A DNA stretch of 31,064 bases. Source: a virus. Numbering within the stretch: position 1 is the first letter of the stretch; each line of letters opens with the position of its first letter. The notes under the pieces are model-generated. The model did no database searches. It saw only the letters and a list, made by a program, of their open reading frames with translations, and was not told the DNA's origin. Location of the stretch: positions 1-31,064 of IMG/VR virus record IMGVR_UViG_3300036861_000376; one strand, 5' to 3'. Of this stretch, positions 15,567-23,614 are shown in pieces. The translations under genes were made by a program, and so were the position numbers.

Positions 15567-15592
15567 GGGATGTCTCCTTACGTAAGCATTCC
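15567..15592 (-). promoter_or_regulatory. Conserved translation leader of the capsid gene
   Basis: Just before the ATG at 15565 the RNA reads GGAAUG - 14-base loop with UAAGGAGA - CAUCCC: a hairpin with one A-C mismatch holding the ribosome site in its loop. It matches the leader at 6541-6567 in sequence and layout. Here it is intergenic, so the match is not forced by coding constraints. Confidence 0.6.
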
Positions 15593-15608
15593 GTGTTTCG
15601 ATCAGCGT

Positions 15609-18473
15609 TTACGATTGGTTCGGGCTCTGGCCGTAGAGCTCCGGGAACGTCAAGGCACCCCAGCCAGCCCACGGCCGATCGGGTGTGCTCTCGACCTTTT
15701 GCTTATCGGGTTCTGCGGGCTGCTGCGGGCCGGCACTCTTCAGCGCGGCCTCGAGCTCTTCGGGCAGGATGGTCGCGGGCTGGCGCCCCTTGATCTCGGC
15801 GACCTCGGCGGCAAGCTCCTGCTGCTGCGCTTTGAGCGCGGTCAGCTCGGCCGCCCGTGCGTCGTCCTTGGTGGCGACCGAGCCGAACATGGATTTCATC
15901 TCATCCACGTAGCCGGCCATCTTGCCTGCGACGTCGAGTGCTTTCATCATCGGCTGGCTGGCCTCGGTCCAGGCCTCGATCAGCAGCGCCTTAAATTCGT
16001 CGCGGGTCAGGTTGCCGACGACCTCTTCGCCGCCCTCGTCCATGACCGGCTCGTCTTCGAGGAGCAGATCGTCGGCCTGCTCTTCGATAGCCGGCGCGGC
16101 TTCGGCCACGGGCGGTGGCGCGGCTTTGAGCGCGTACACCACACCGCCGATGGTGATTTCGTCCGGCGCGGCGGGCGCCTGCTCGGGTGTGTCGTCGCTC
16201 TTGAACGCGATGCCCTGCGCCTCCGCGCTCTTGTCGGCTTGCTGCGCTCCATAGAGTGTTTTTGCAGCGATCTCAGGCGGCACGCCTTTGCTGTTCATGT
16301 CTTCCAAAAAGGTCTTTGTCCGCTGGTCATATAGCTCCTGGTCCATGCGTCTCTCCTTGACGGTCAGGCCGGTGAACAAATTGCTCGCACGGCCATACTT
16401 GATAGGCACCGCACTGCGCTCAAAGCGCCGAATATCGCTAAACACCCCGCCCGCATCGGGCTGGTCGAGGGGGTGAAAAAAACCAGGGGAAAGCTCGTAC
16501 TCGGCCGCGCTGTCGGCAAACGCCCGGCCGAGCGCCGCACTCTTGAACGTACCGCTCTCGATTGACGTGCGGCCAATCACGATCGAGTAGTCACAGTCGC
16601 CGATGTCCAGGCCGGGCCCCCACGGCGCTACCGGGTCGAACGGATCCGGCTCACCGACGTGCCAGTAGCGCAGCGGGCCGTACATGCCCGTCGCGGTCAT
16701 CCGTGCCGCGTCCGCTTCCAACGCTTTGGTGCTGATGATCTCGCCGTCGCGATCGCGGTAGGCGGTCGTCGTGCGAGCAATCCAGCGGTAGGCGCCAGCG
16801 TGGTCCTTAAAGACGGTGAAGGATTTCTCGCTCGGCAGATCCATTTTTTCGGCCCGGTAGAGCGCTTTGAGCTTGTCGAGCGCCTGGGCCTTGTCCGGCC
16901 CCTGATAGGTGTTGCCCCGGTAGCCGCCGTGCAGCGCGGCCCAGGCTGCGCCCATCAGCCGATGATCGGGTTTTCCGTTGCGCTTGACCTGCAGGTGGTA
17001 CGTGCTGGGTTTCGCGCTGTCTTCGACGACCAGGTAATCGCCGGGGCTGCTGGCTTTCGTCGTGACGGCCCATGACTTGCGCTTGCCGCTTCTGGTCTCG
17101 TCTCTGGCCGCCTGGCGCGCCCGCGCTTCCTCTCGGCGCTTGTCCGACTCGGCCCGCCGCCGGTCGTTCTCGGCCCGACGTGCGGCGGCCTCAGCGCGGT
17201 TCTGTGCGACTCTGGCGTCAGTGGCCACGCGGCGCTGATCAGTCTCTGCCCGACGCGCCTGCTGATCAGCCCGGCGTGTCTGCTGGGCGTGCTCGCGCTG
17301 TTGCTGCGTGACCGTGCGCTCTGCGGCCCGCGCCTGCTGCGCCTTAGCGTCTTGCACCGCGGCGTTGTAGCCGCGCACATCGCCACGCTCCAGGGCGGAG
17401 AGCGCGCGCCGGCCTGCATCCGTCGCTTCGCCGCTCTGGACAAAGCCGAGCTGTGCGAGCTGGCCGACGTCGCCGGAGAGTGCGCCGCCCTCAGCCGCTG
17501 CGCGCAGGTTTGCCACGTCGTCCGGTTTCAGCCCGACCGCGGCCGCCGTCTGCGTCGCGCGCTGCGCACGCTCCTGCGTCTGCTGCGTGCGCTTCTCATC
17601 GGCGGTGGGCTTCTCGGGCTTGGCCTTGCCGCCGCCCCCACCGCCCTTGGGCTCTTTTTCGGGCTTGGCGGCAACGTCGCCGGCCTTGCTCAGCAGATCG
17701 CGCACCCGGCCCGCGTCGCCCCTGAGCGCCGCATCAACCGCGCCCCGGCCGGATGCGGTCAGGCGGTACGAGCCATCCGCCGCTAGTTCGGCCAGGCCGA
17801 GTGCCGCGAGCTTGGCACCGTTGACAGGCGCCAGTACATCGCCGGCCCTGGCATCGACCAGGGCATCACGGGTCTGGTCGTCCAGGCCAGCGTCGCTCAG
17901 CAGCTTGTCGCGCTGCGCACGTGCCTCAGCGTCCTGTTCCGTGCGCTTGGCCTCACGCTCTTGCTCGCGCTCTAGCTTCTTGGCATCCCGCTCGACCGCG
18001 CGCTGGGCATCGGTTTTCTTCGGTTTTGCGGCTGCCCGGCCCTTCCCGCCGCCGCCCTTCTTGCCGCCCTTGGGGGCAGCAGCAGGCTTCGGCGCGGTCT
18101 GCTTCGGCTGGTTTGAGAGCTTGGGGCCGCTCGCCGCCGCGCCGCCGCCGCCAGGGCAGGCGCCGTACTTGCCATGCACATTACAGAGATTGCCCCTGAT
18201 TCTGGTGATGCCCTGCCCGAACTCGCCGTCTTTCATGCGCAGTGCGCACGACTCACACGGGCTGGTCGCTTTCGTCCGCCACTTCGGCTGGCGTCGCGCC
18301 ATGCCCGGCGTCGCGAGCAACCCGCCAGGGCCGCGGAGCGAGGCCCCCGCGGCCGTGCCAGCGTCTTTGGAGGCGGGCAGGCTACTGTAGCCGCGCATAT
18401 GCGCCCAGCGTTTGGCGAACGGCTTCTTGTTCGCGAAGGCCCACTTCCATTGTTTTTTCGAGCGCATCGGCAT
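15609..18473 (-). CDS. Prohead protease / scaffold fusion with long N-terminal extension
   Basis: 954 aa. Residues 7-30 (KQWKWAFANKKPFAKRWAH) are a motif often seen at the N-terminus of phage proteins; 36-60 repeat the capsid N-terminal segment; C73, C76, C97, H100 and C106 form a likely metal site; 110-460 are Ala/Arg/Gln-rich low-complexity helix. Residues 478-540 (DYLVVEDSAKPSTYHL..., GAAWAALHGGYRG) match a module common in phage head proteins. Residues 560-700 resemble the XkdF/S78 prohead protease, with H605 (RYWHVG) and S662 (ELSPGFF) as likely catalytic residues. From 715 an acidic region and coiled coil (ATKDDARAAELTALKAQQQELAAEVAEIKG) looks like scaffold. Typical proteases are about 200 aa. 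The ATG at 18473 has no good Shine-Dalgarno; ATG 18467 is an alternative. Confidence 0.82.
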   Translation of the reverse strand: MPMRSKKQWKWAFANKKPFAKRWAHMRGYSSLPASKDAGTAAGASLRGPGGLLATPGMARRQPKWRTKATSPCESCALRMKDGEFGQGITRIRGNLCNVHGKYGACPGGGGAAASGPKLSNQPKQTAPKPAAAPKGGKKGGGGKGRAAAKPKKTDAQRAVERDAKKLEREQEREAKRTEQDAEARAQRDKLLSDAGLDDQTRDALVDARAGDVLAPVNGAKLAALGLAELAADGSYRLTASGRGAVDAALRGDAGRVRDLLSKAGDVAAKPEKEPKGGGGGGKAKPEKPTADEKRTQQTQERAQRATQTAAAVGLKPDDVANLRAAAEGGALSGDVGQLAQLGFVQSGEATDAGRRALSALERGDVRGYNAAVQDAKAQQARAAERTVTQQQREHAQQTRRADQQARRAETDQRRVATDARVAQNRAEAAARRAENDRRRAESDKRREEARARQAARDETRSGKRKSWAVTTKASSPGDYLVVEDSAKPSTYHLQVKRNGKPDHRLMGAAWAALHGGYRGNTYQGPDKAQALDKLKALYRAEKMDLPSEKSFTVFKDHAGAYRWIARTTTAYRDRDGEIISTKALEADAARMTATGMYGPLRYWHVGEPDPFDPVAPWGPGLDIGDCDYSIVIGRTSIESGTFKSAALGRAFADSAAEYELSPGFFHPLDQPDAGGVFSDIRRFERSAVPIKYGRASNLFTGLTVKERRMDQELYDQRTKTFLEDMNSKGVPPEIAAKTLYGAQQADKSAEAQGIAFKSDDTPEQAPAAPDEITIGGVVYALKAAPPPVAEAAPAIEEQADDLLLEDEPVMDEGGEEVVGNLTRDEFKALLIEAWTEASQPMMKALDVAGKMAGYVDEMKSMFGSVATKDDARAAELTALKAQQQELAAEVAEIKGRQPATILPEELEAALKSAGPQQPAEPDKQKVESTPDRPWAGWGALTFPELYGQSPNQS

Positions 18474-18480
18474 GGCAACA

Positions 18481-18520
18481 AAGAAAAAGGCGCCGACATC
18501 CTTCGAAGGATGTCGGCGCC
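18481..18520 (-). terminator. Strong Rho-independent terminator before the protease gene
   Basis: A perfect 32-bp palindrome (18489-18520) centred on TTCGAA is followed on the minus strand by TTTTTCTT (18488-18481). It ends only 8 bases before the protease ATG, so transcripts from the terminase-portal side should stop here unless antiterminated. No promoter fits between it and the gene. Confidence 0.85.
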
Positions 18521-18532
18521 AAGCTCGACGGT

Positions 18533-18651
18533 GCTAGCGACACTCGACCGCTAACGGCTCAATTATGCGACCGGCCTAGGGAGACGGGGTTAAGCAGTTG
18601 GCGCACTACCGCACGGACAACCGCCCCCATCGATCGGTAGTGCTAGGCCGG
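18533..18651 (-). ncRNA. Structured RNA leader upstream of the terminator
   Basis: Minus strand, 5' to 3': stem A pairs 18643-18651 with 18571-18579 (9 bp, perfect) and includes the stop codon of the zinc-ribbon gene; inside it stem B pairs 18635-18642 with 18604-18611 (8 bp, perfect); then stem C pairs 18549-18555 with 18533-18539 (7 bp, one G-U that would be a C-A mismatch on the plus strand, so the minus RNA is the likely folded strand). The terminator hairpin follows at once. The plan is that of an attenuator or riboswitch; no known class is recognised. Confidence 0.6.
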
Positions 18652-18858
18652 CACAAGGTCACTATACACTACTGATAGTTCGCTGTCAATCTTTCTGACC
18701 GGCTTCCAGATTTGACGCGCGCCACACCCACTACAACGCAGCGGAATTGGCTCATCCGAGTACGCGCCCTCACCCAGAACGAAGAGCAAACGTGCGCCAT
18801 TGGTCAAGCCCAGATGACGATGACAGCACCGGCAGCGATATGGTCTGTACTCGCTCAC
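18643..18858 (-). CDS. Small zinc-ribbon protein (Com-like)
   Basis: 71 aa with two CxxC pairs, C9/C12 (YRCRCCHRHLG) and C42/C45 (LRCSGCGARQIW), spaced as in one zinc ribbon. Phage Mu Com, a translational activator, has a comparable small two-knuckle layout; whether this protein binds RNA is unknown, but its gene ends inside a highly structured RNA region, which makes that worth considering. Overlaps the upstream gene by 4 bases (ATGA). Confidence 0.65.
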   Translation of the reverse strand: MSEYRPYRCRCCHRHLGLTNGARLLFVLGEGAYSDEPIPLRCSGCGARQIWKPVRKIDSELSVVYSDLVPA

Positions 18859-19223
18859 GTCATCACCTTCAGCGTCACCCGGCTGTGCTGCCGGCTCCAG
18901 AGCAATTTCACCCGCCGCGTATAGTTCGGCCCGTCGTAGTTCGCATGACGCGACGCCAGGCGCAGCTGCTGCGCGAGCCAGGCGCTCGCGGTCTGCCAGT
19001 CGGACCGGAGCGCGAGCAGGAGCAGTTCCAACAGCGTGCCATTTCGGGCAGCCAGGTCCGGCCTATCCGGCGGCATGAGCGCGCTGGCTACGACCCGATC
19101 GGGCCAAATGTCGAGCGCAAAGCCCTCGCTGGCGCCGATCGTGCGCTGCCCATCGTCGGACTGCGACCAGACCAGGCTGGCCGGCGGCGTGCTGAAGAGA
19201 TCTTGTAGCTCAGCGGTGGTCAT
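18855..19223 (-). CDS. Unknown protein of the head-tail joining region
   Basis: 122 aa from the ATG at 19223, which overlaps the previous TGA; an ATG at 19244 is less likely. Composition is mixed with a central Leu-rich helix (TLLELLLLALRSDWQTASAWLAQQL) and a basic C-terminus (YTRRVKLLWSRQHSRVTLKV). Its place after the gp10-like gene suggests tail completion or a tail terminator, but no motif proves it. Confidence 0.6.
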   Translation of the reverse strand: MTTAELQDLFSTPPASLVWSQSDDGQRTIGASEGFALDIWPDRVVASALMPPDRPDLAARNGTLLELLLLALRSDWQTASAWLAQQLRLASRHANYDGPNYTRRVKLLWSRQHSRVTLKVMT

Positions 19224-19432
19224 ACCGGCGGCTGACCTTCCCATGGATCTTCCCCACCAATCTCCACAACGAGTGCCTTGATCTGCTCTGATAACTTTCG
19301 CAAGCCCTTTCGTAGTTGGTCAACATGAAATGCTGGCGGCATAGCGAGCTTTGACGCCGCGATAAGGTTATCGGCCTCGTCTGCGAGCTGGCCTAGTCGC
19401 TCGATCTGCTCCTCAACCACTACTACTGCCAT
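19220..19432 (-). CDS. Small helical protein, unknown
   Basis: 70 aa from ATG 19432 with GAGGTG 6 bases upstream, sharing one base with the preceding TAA (TAATG). Almost wholly helical (VVVVEEQIERLGQLADEADNLIAASKLAM, QLRKGLRKLSEQIKALVVEIG), so a short coiled-coil protein. Overlaps the next gene by 4 bases. Confidence 0.6.
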   Translation of the reverse strand: MAVVVVEEQIERLGQLADEADNLIAASKLAMPPAFHVDQLRKGLRKLSEQIKALVVEIGGEDPWEGQPPV

Positions 19433-19905
19433 TATGACACCTCGCTGTCTATCGCCCGCTGGAAATTCGTCGCCGCCTGGCGGTCCCATTTTTGTGCAAT
19501 GACCGTATCCCACTCGCGCGCCCTGGTTCCTGGGTGATGGACGCGCCGGGTGGTCACCCGCACGTTGCCCCGCCGGCCCGGCCCGCTCGCGATCGAGCGT
19601 GGCAAGGTCTTGGACTGGAAGGGTGTGTTGAAGACTAGCACCCGCCCCCGGCGCGGCACAATCAAGTGCGGCCGGGTGCCCTTGTTCAGCCGCCCGTAGT
19701 TCTCGTCGTTCGTCCCGATCTCGCGCTCGTACGGCGTTGGACTGTTGATGGTGAAGTCGGGCCTATCCCGCCACGTCTGCGCAGTCACCTCGAAGTCGAC
19801 CTTGATCGCCAGCGCCGTGGCGTTCAGGGTGTTGGTGATGACGCGCGCCATGCTCTCAGGATCAACCGAGAGGCGGCGCGGGATGATGGCGCGCGATTTA
19901 GCCAT
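19432..19905 (-). CDS. HK97 gp10-like tail-completion / head-tail joining protein
   Basis: 157 aa. The pattern of a helical N-terminus, then YGRLNKGTRPHLIVPRRGRVLVF, then VHHPGTRAREW and a C-terminal helix is characteristic of the gp10/minor tail family that joins tail to head; the 'G-T-x-P-H-x-I-x-P' and 'V-x-H-P-G-x' motifs are both present (about residues 76-85 and 121-126). It lies after the portal and minor head genes. Starts at ATG 19905, 2 bases after the stop of the inserted GIY-YIG gene. Confidence 0.78.
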   Translation of the reverse strand: MAKSRAIIPRRLSVDPESMARVITNTLNATALAIKVDFEVTAQTWRDRPDFTINSPTPYEREIGTNDENYGRLNKGTRPHLIVPRRGRVLVFNTPFQSKTLPRSIASGPGRRGNVRVTTRRVHHPGTRAREWDTVIAQKWDRQAATNFQRAIDSEVS

Positions 19906-19907
19906 AG

Positions 19908-20552
19908 TTAACTCTCAAATAATGGGCCATTATTAAGGGCAAGCGCATCAACTAAATTTATTTGTATATCTAAGAGTTCTCGTTGCTCACTGACTGTTTT
20001 AGGCCTAGAAATATCTCTATATTTCCACAACTCAAATATAACAGCAGGGTTTAATTCAAACCACTCATCACCAGTAGCATCGTCTTTTATTCGCACTCGT
20101 TCAAATAATCGATGTATCCATGCCTCAATCCATGACAAACTACCAGACTTGATTACATGGATTGGCACGAGAGGATATCCAGCCCCACATCTTAACTGTC
20201 TAAATCGAGTAGGTATATCGTCTGAAATACCTATTTTGTACCTATTAGGAAATAATGATATCGGCAAGGTGCTATCCCACTCATTACAATACAAAATGTA
20301 TATACCTTTATTAGGAAAGGCCATCGATTTGACCGTATCACCCCATCGATAGGCCCAAATTGCACGCCTTATCTGTTCTTTATCAACATCACTAATATCT
20401 CGCACTTCTCCCAGATCAGATCCGGCCGACTCAAGAAGCCAAATTGTCCTGATTGAAATCGTTGCCTCGGCAAGGAACTTCCATTGAAGTCGCTTCAAAT
20501 CGGCAAGCGCCTGCATATACTCAGTATTGGGATCGGAATAAAGAAAGCTCAT
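19908..20552 (-). CDS. Free-standing GIY-YIG nuclease (T5orf172/MUG113-like), copy 1
   Basis: 214 aa. Motifs in order: GIY at 83-85 (NKGIYILYC), YKIG at 105-108, arginines at 116/118 (TRFRQLR), likely metal-binding Glu143 (WIEAWIHRLF) and DEWFEL 162-167. The N-terminal 80 residues are helical and unknown; a DNA-recognition domain is not obvious. The gene is clearly more AT-rich than its neighbours and uses A/T-ending codons, so it is a recent arrival. It sits exactly between two structural genes, overlapping the upstream stop by 4 bases, as phage homing endonucleases often do. Confidence 0.78.
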   Translation of the reverse strand: MSFLYSDPNTEYMQALADLKRLQWKFLAEATISIRTIWLLESAGSDLGEVRDISDVDKEQIRRAIWAYRWGDTVKSMAFPNKGIYILYCNEWDSTLPISLFPNRYKIGISDDIPTRFRQLRCGAGYPLVPIHVIKSGSLSWIEAWIHRLFERVRIKDDATGDEWFELNPAVIFELWKYRDISRPKTVSEQRELLDIQINLVDALALNNGPLFES

Positions 20553-21112
20553 AACTGCAACACCCCTTCCCGAATATGCACCGGCGACCAGTCGCGCTCA
20601 CGCTGGATGCAGGTTTGACACGAGTCATCTTTGCTGCGCCGCCACCATGCGTCATAGTCGCCCTTATCCTCATCCACCGTCTGCACCTCCCACGCGCATC
20701 CGCAATTCCCAAAACACTGGGTTCCTTGCGCGGGCATCGCCGGCAGCGGCAACATCTTGACCTTGCCGCGCCAGTAGGGCACCTTGATGCTATTGGCGTA
20801 GCTGGCGGCTCGTGCGTTCCAGCCGTTCTCCCACCTCTTGCCCGATTGGATCGATAGCGCGAACTGCCCCAGGAACCTCAGCTGCACCGCGACGTCTTTG
20901 GCAATCGCCGCCGTCGCCGCCGCGCTCAGCGTATCGACCCCGGCGCCGGCCATAAACGCTGCCGTGTGGTAGCGCGCGAGCTGGCGCGAAAGCTCCTGTT
21001 GCCACGCGGCGACCTGTGCCGGATCCTGTTCCAAGGCGCCGGTCGCCTGCTGAATGAGCAAGGTCAGGCGGCGAATGAGATAGGGTAGCGGGCCGGATGG
21101 CTGCTCGCTCAT
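20549..21112 (-). CDS. Minor head protein (phage head morphogenesis family)
   Basis: 187 aa. Helical N-terminal part (YHTAAFMAGAGVDTLSAAATAAIAKDV, QLRFLGQFALSIQSG), then NARAASYANSIKVPYWRGKVKMLPLPAMPAQGTQ and a cysteine-rich C-terminus with C133, C137, C139, C165 and C168 (GNCGCAWEV, SCQTC). This resembles the C-terminal half of SPP1 gp7/Mu F-like head morphogenesis proteins, where the cysteine segment follows the portal-binding helices. It would lie next to the portal, but a GIY-YIG gene now separates them. Shorter than typical F-like proteins (about 300 aa). Confidence 0.7.
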   Translation of the reverse strand: MSEQPSGPLPYLIRRLTLLIQQATGALEQDPAQVAAWQQELSRQLARYHTAAFMAGAGVDTLSAAATAAIAKDVAVQLRFLGQFALSIQSGKRWENGWNARAASYANSIKVPYWRGKVKMLPLPAMPAQGTQCFGNCGCAWEVQTVDEDKGDYDAWWRRSKDDSCQTCIQRERDWSPVHIREGVLQL

Positions 21113-21771
21113 AGCAAATCAAGTAGTGAGTGTTGTGTAGCCTCAGAACGCGGCGGCTCCAAAACTTTAATCGAGAATAACCAATGCAAATCTTCAATTG
21201 CTAAATCAAAATACTCGTGGTTGGGATACTTGCGGCAATGACGATACCTTTCATGTAAAAACCGTTCACACCAATCCAGATCGGATGTCTCAATGACATG
21301 CAATAAGGTCAGTGACGGTGCAGCACAAGTATGCTTCGCTATTCGGCGCGGAACAATTTCAGCTTTACCTATCTTATATCCCTCATAAGGATGATGATAA
21401 ATATAAATCCCAGTTACAGGAAAAATGAAGCCCTCTTTTAACCTTTCTATGTCTAGCTGATCCTTAAAAAATAACGCACCCGTACACTTAGCCCACTCGT
21501 TTACTTGCTCAAACAGTATGCCAGTGCTCTTTTCAAAATCCTCCCTTTGCTGATCGGTTATATCCATTGGACTTATGCAGAGCATATTTAATACGTGGTC
21601 AAGGAACTGACTAAATTGCCTTTTATGTAAACGAACATAATAACCACACTGCGGGCAGTAATCGGCGGTCCCAGGCGCTGTTTCTCCACAACTATTACAC
21701 TTATATACTTTTTCCTCAACAAATTCTTGAAAGGTTAGCCATAATACATGATTACGAGCATAAGGGTTCAT
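21109..21771 (-). CDS. Free-standing GIY-YIG nuclease with N-terminal zinc ribbon, copy 2
   Basis: 220 aa from ATG 21771; an in-frame ATG at 21783, inside the portal gene, is possible, and GGAAG lies 12 bases before 21771. Zinc ribbon: C25/C28 and C39/C42 (CNSCGE...YCPQCGYY). Helical linker to about 115. GIY at 121-123, YKIG at 132-135, RR at 142-143, Glu169 (WCERFLHERY), EYFDL 186-190. AT-rich like copy 1 and unlike the surrounding head genes. The shared YKIG layout places it in the same T5orf172-type group, but the N-terminal domains differ, so the two probably arrived separately. Confidence 0.78.
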   Translation of the reverse strand: MNPYARNHVLWLTFQEFVEEKVYKCNSCGETAPGTADYCPQCGYYVRLHKRQFSQFLDHVLNMLCISPMDITDQQREDFEKSTGILFEQVNEWAKCTGALFFKDQLDIERLKEGFIFPVTGIYIYHHPYEGYKIGKAEIVPRRIAKHTCAAPSLTLLHVIETSDLDWCERFLHERYRHCRKYPNHEYFDLAIEDLHWLFSIKVLEPPRSEATQHSLLDLL

Positions 21772-21772
21772 A

Positions 21773-23419
21773 TTATCGATCATGCTTCCTGGCCTCCCTG
21801 CCCAGTTTGCGCGCACTATCCAGTTCCTGCTTGAGCAGCGCCAGCGCATCGTCATCTTCCTTGTCGTCTTTGTAGGTTATCCCAATATAGATCGGATTTC
21901 CGTCTTTGTCATGGCCAATGAGCCTATGCTGTGTGATGGTAATTCGATCCTTGGTCGCCGTCGCCATCCCTGGCTGCGGCTTGGGCGGCACGGTCGGTGC
22001 GCTCTGGAGCAGCGCCAGCGCGGCCGGGTTGTACGCGGTCTCGCCTTGCGGCTTCTCATCGTCCGAGATCTGCCCGCCGGCCGTCGCGTCATTCTGGAGC
22101 AGCTCCTGGGGCAGATCCTCGCTATCCACCGCGAGCTGGCGCGCGATCGCCGGGTTGATTTCACCTGAGTCAATCTGCACCTTACGGGTATCGGCGCGGA
22201 GCTTCTTGACCTCAGCGTGGGCCTTCTGGTCTCTGAGGTCGTTCTCATCCTCAAAGAGCAGCTCGGTCGTCGCCGGTAGCACGCGGTCACTGGCCGTCTG
22301 CTCCCACCACTTGAGAAAGGCGGGCAGGCTGCCGGCGCCCTTGGCCGCCTCGTCCAGGATAACCGTCTGCGTGCCCGTTCCCAGGCCCTGCCCGCTCAGC
22401 GGCTGAATGTCTTGCACCGGCACGCCCAGCGCGTTGGCGTAGATCAGATAGCCATTGTCGCGCTCATCCTTGGGGACAAACTCGGCGAGCAGTTCTTTCA
22501 GCCTGACCTCGACCAGGCTGATCGGCGTGTCCGAGGGGATGGCGCCCAGGATTGTGCCCAGGTAGTAGAGCAGACCCTTGGCCTGGGCCTCGGCCTGCCC
22601 CGCGCGGATGATGCCCTGCAAGGTCGGGTCGCTGATGCCCTGGATGAAGGCCAGCTTATTGGCCCCGCCGCCGGTCAAGTTCTCGAACACCAGCTGCTCC
22701 ATCGCGGCGAGCTTGGCGATCGTCGGGTAGGCCCGATCGGCCGCGCACTCGCCGACGCCAAACAGCTCAGCGCGTGGGCTGGGCTGGTCTGCATACATCA
22801 GCACCTGGTCCCAGCGCAAAATCTGCTGCACGCCGCTCACCGGCATGTAGCGCAGCGGGTAGGCCAGGTTGCCCGTACGCACGCAGCGGAGTGAGTCCAG
22901 GTGGTAGAGCCCGCTGATTTTGGCGCCCGGCCGCGAGCGAGTGACCGCGGCCTCCGCAAAGCCACCGGTGTCTGCCCCGGCGATCGTCTCTTTCACGCGC
23001 ACCTTGATGGTCTCGTCGTCGTCGCGCCGGATGCGCACAAAGATGCCGTTGTTGGTGGTGGTGAGGTCGCGCATCACTTTGAGCGCGAAGGGCACCCAGC
23101 CCTCGCCGCCGTTCGCGCGCTTGAAGAGCTCCTGCGAGGCTGAGACGCGGCGCTTGCTGTCCTCACTGTCTTTGATGATGTAGCCGTGCGCGGCGAACTT
23201 GGTGGCGACTTTGGCGACCGCCGCGCCCCACATTGCCTCACGCTTGGTCGTGCCAGAGAGCACCCAGTCGCGCCGTGGCGAGTAGTAGGGCGGCAAGTCG
23301 GTGTAGGTTGGCGGCGACATGAGGTAGGGCAGCGCGACCTGAAAGAGCACGCCCGACGAGGGATAGTCCAGCGTGTCGCCCTTGATGGCGGATGGGAGCT
23401 GTCCGTTGCCGTTGGTCAT
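21773..23419 (-). CDS. Portal protein
   Basis: 548 aa after the large terminase gene and one small ORF, the standard portal position. Forms the dodecameric DNA entry ring of the capsid. Supporting patterns: N-terminal YYSPRRDWVLSGTTKREAMWGAAVAKVATKFAAHGY, a beta-rich clip region (NGIFVRIRRDDDETIKVRV; LRYMPVSGVQQILRWDQVLMYAD), the stem and hinge (AMEQLVFENLTGGGANKLAFI), and a C-terminal helical region with ENDLRDQKAHAEVKKLRADTRK and a Pro-rich tail. The C-terminus is followed within 1 base by the inserted GIY-YIG gene. Confidence 0.87.
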   Translation of the reverse strand: MTNGNGQLPSAIKGDTLDYPSSGVLFQVALPYLMSPPTYTDLPPYYSPRRDWVLSGTTKREAMWGAAVAKVATKFAAHGYIIKDSEDSKRRVSASQELFKRANGGEGWVPFALKVMRDLTTTNNGIFVRIRRDDDETIKVRVKETIAGADTGGFAEAAVTRSRPGAKISGLYHLDSLRCVRTGNLAYPLRYMPVSGVQQILRWDQVLMYADQPSPRAELFGVGECAADRAYPTIAKLAAMEQLVFENLTGGGANKLAFIQGISDPTLQGIIRAGQAEAQAKGLLYYLGTILGAIPSDTPISLVEVRLKELLAEFVPKDERDNGYLIYANALGVPVQDIQPLSGQGLGTGTQTVILDEAAKGAGSLPAFLKWWEQTASDRVLPATTELLFEDENDLRDQKAHAEVKKLRADTRKVQIDSGEINPAIARQLAVDSEDLPQELLQNDATAGGQISDDEKPQGETAYNPAALALLQSAPTVPPKPQPGMATATKDRITITQHRLIGHDKDGNPIYIGITYKDDKEDDDALALLKQELDSARKLGREARKHDR

Positions 23420-23614
23420 TTAATCCTCGTGTAAGTGTAGGGCCATCACCCGCCACACGAACTCATCACGGGATGGCCGCGCCCAGTGACTGCCGCTCCA
23501 CGTAAAACCGAGCGCCTCAAGGCGCACGGCACAGCGGCGCCCGGTGTAATGCGGCGCATAAAACCACCGACGATACAGGGCCAGCGCCGTCGCGCGTTTG
23601 AGGAGCTCGCTCAT
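23420..23614 (-). CDS. Small protein between terminase and portal
   Basis: 64 aa, rich in aromatic and basic residues (RRWFYAPHYTGRRCAVRLEALGFTWSGSHWARP). ATGA overlap with the terminase stop and its own stop abuts the portal ATG, so it is almost surely translated. No family recognised. Confidence 0.6.
   Translation of the reverse strand: MSELLKRATALALYRRWFYAPHYTGRRCAVRLEALGFTWSGSHWARPSRDEFVWRVMALHLHED

Noticed and set aside
15096-16334. Long plus-strand open frames opposite the capsid, protease and tape measure genes
   Set aside because: They are antisense readings of GC-rich genes, with Arg/Pro/Ser/Ala-rich composition, no ribosome sites and no recognisable domains.
18533-18651. tRNA gene
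   Set aside because: No 7-bp acceptor stem with matching D, anticodon and T arms could be built on either strand; the stems that exist are nested and fit a leader RNA.
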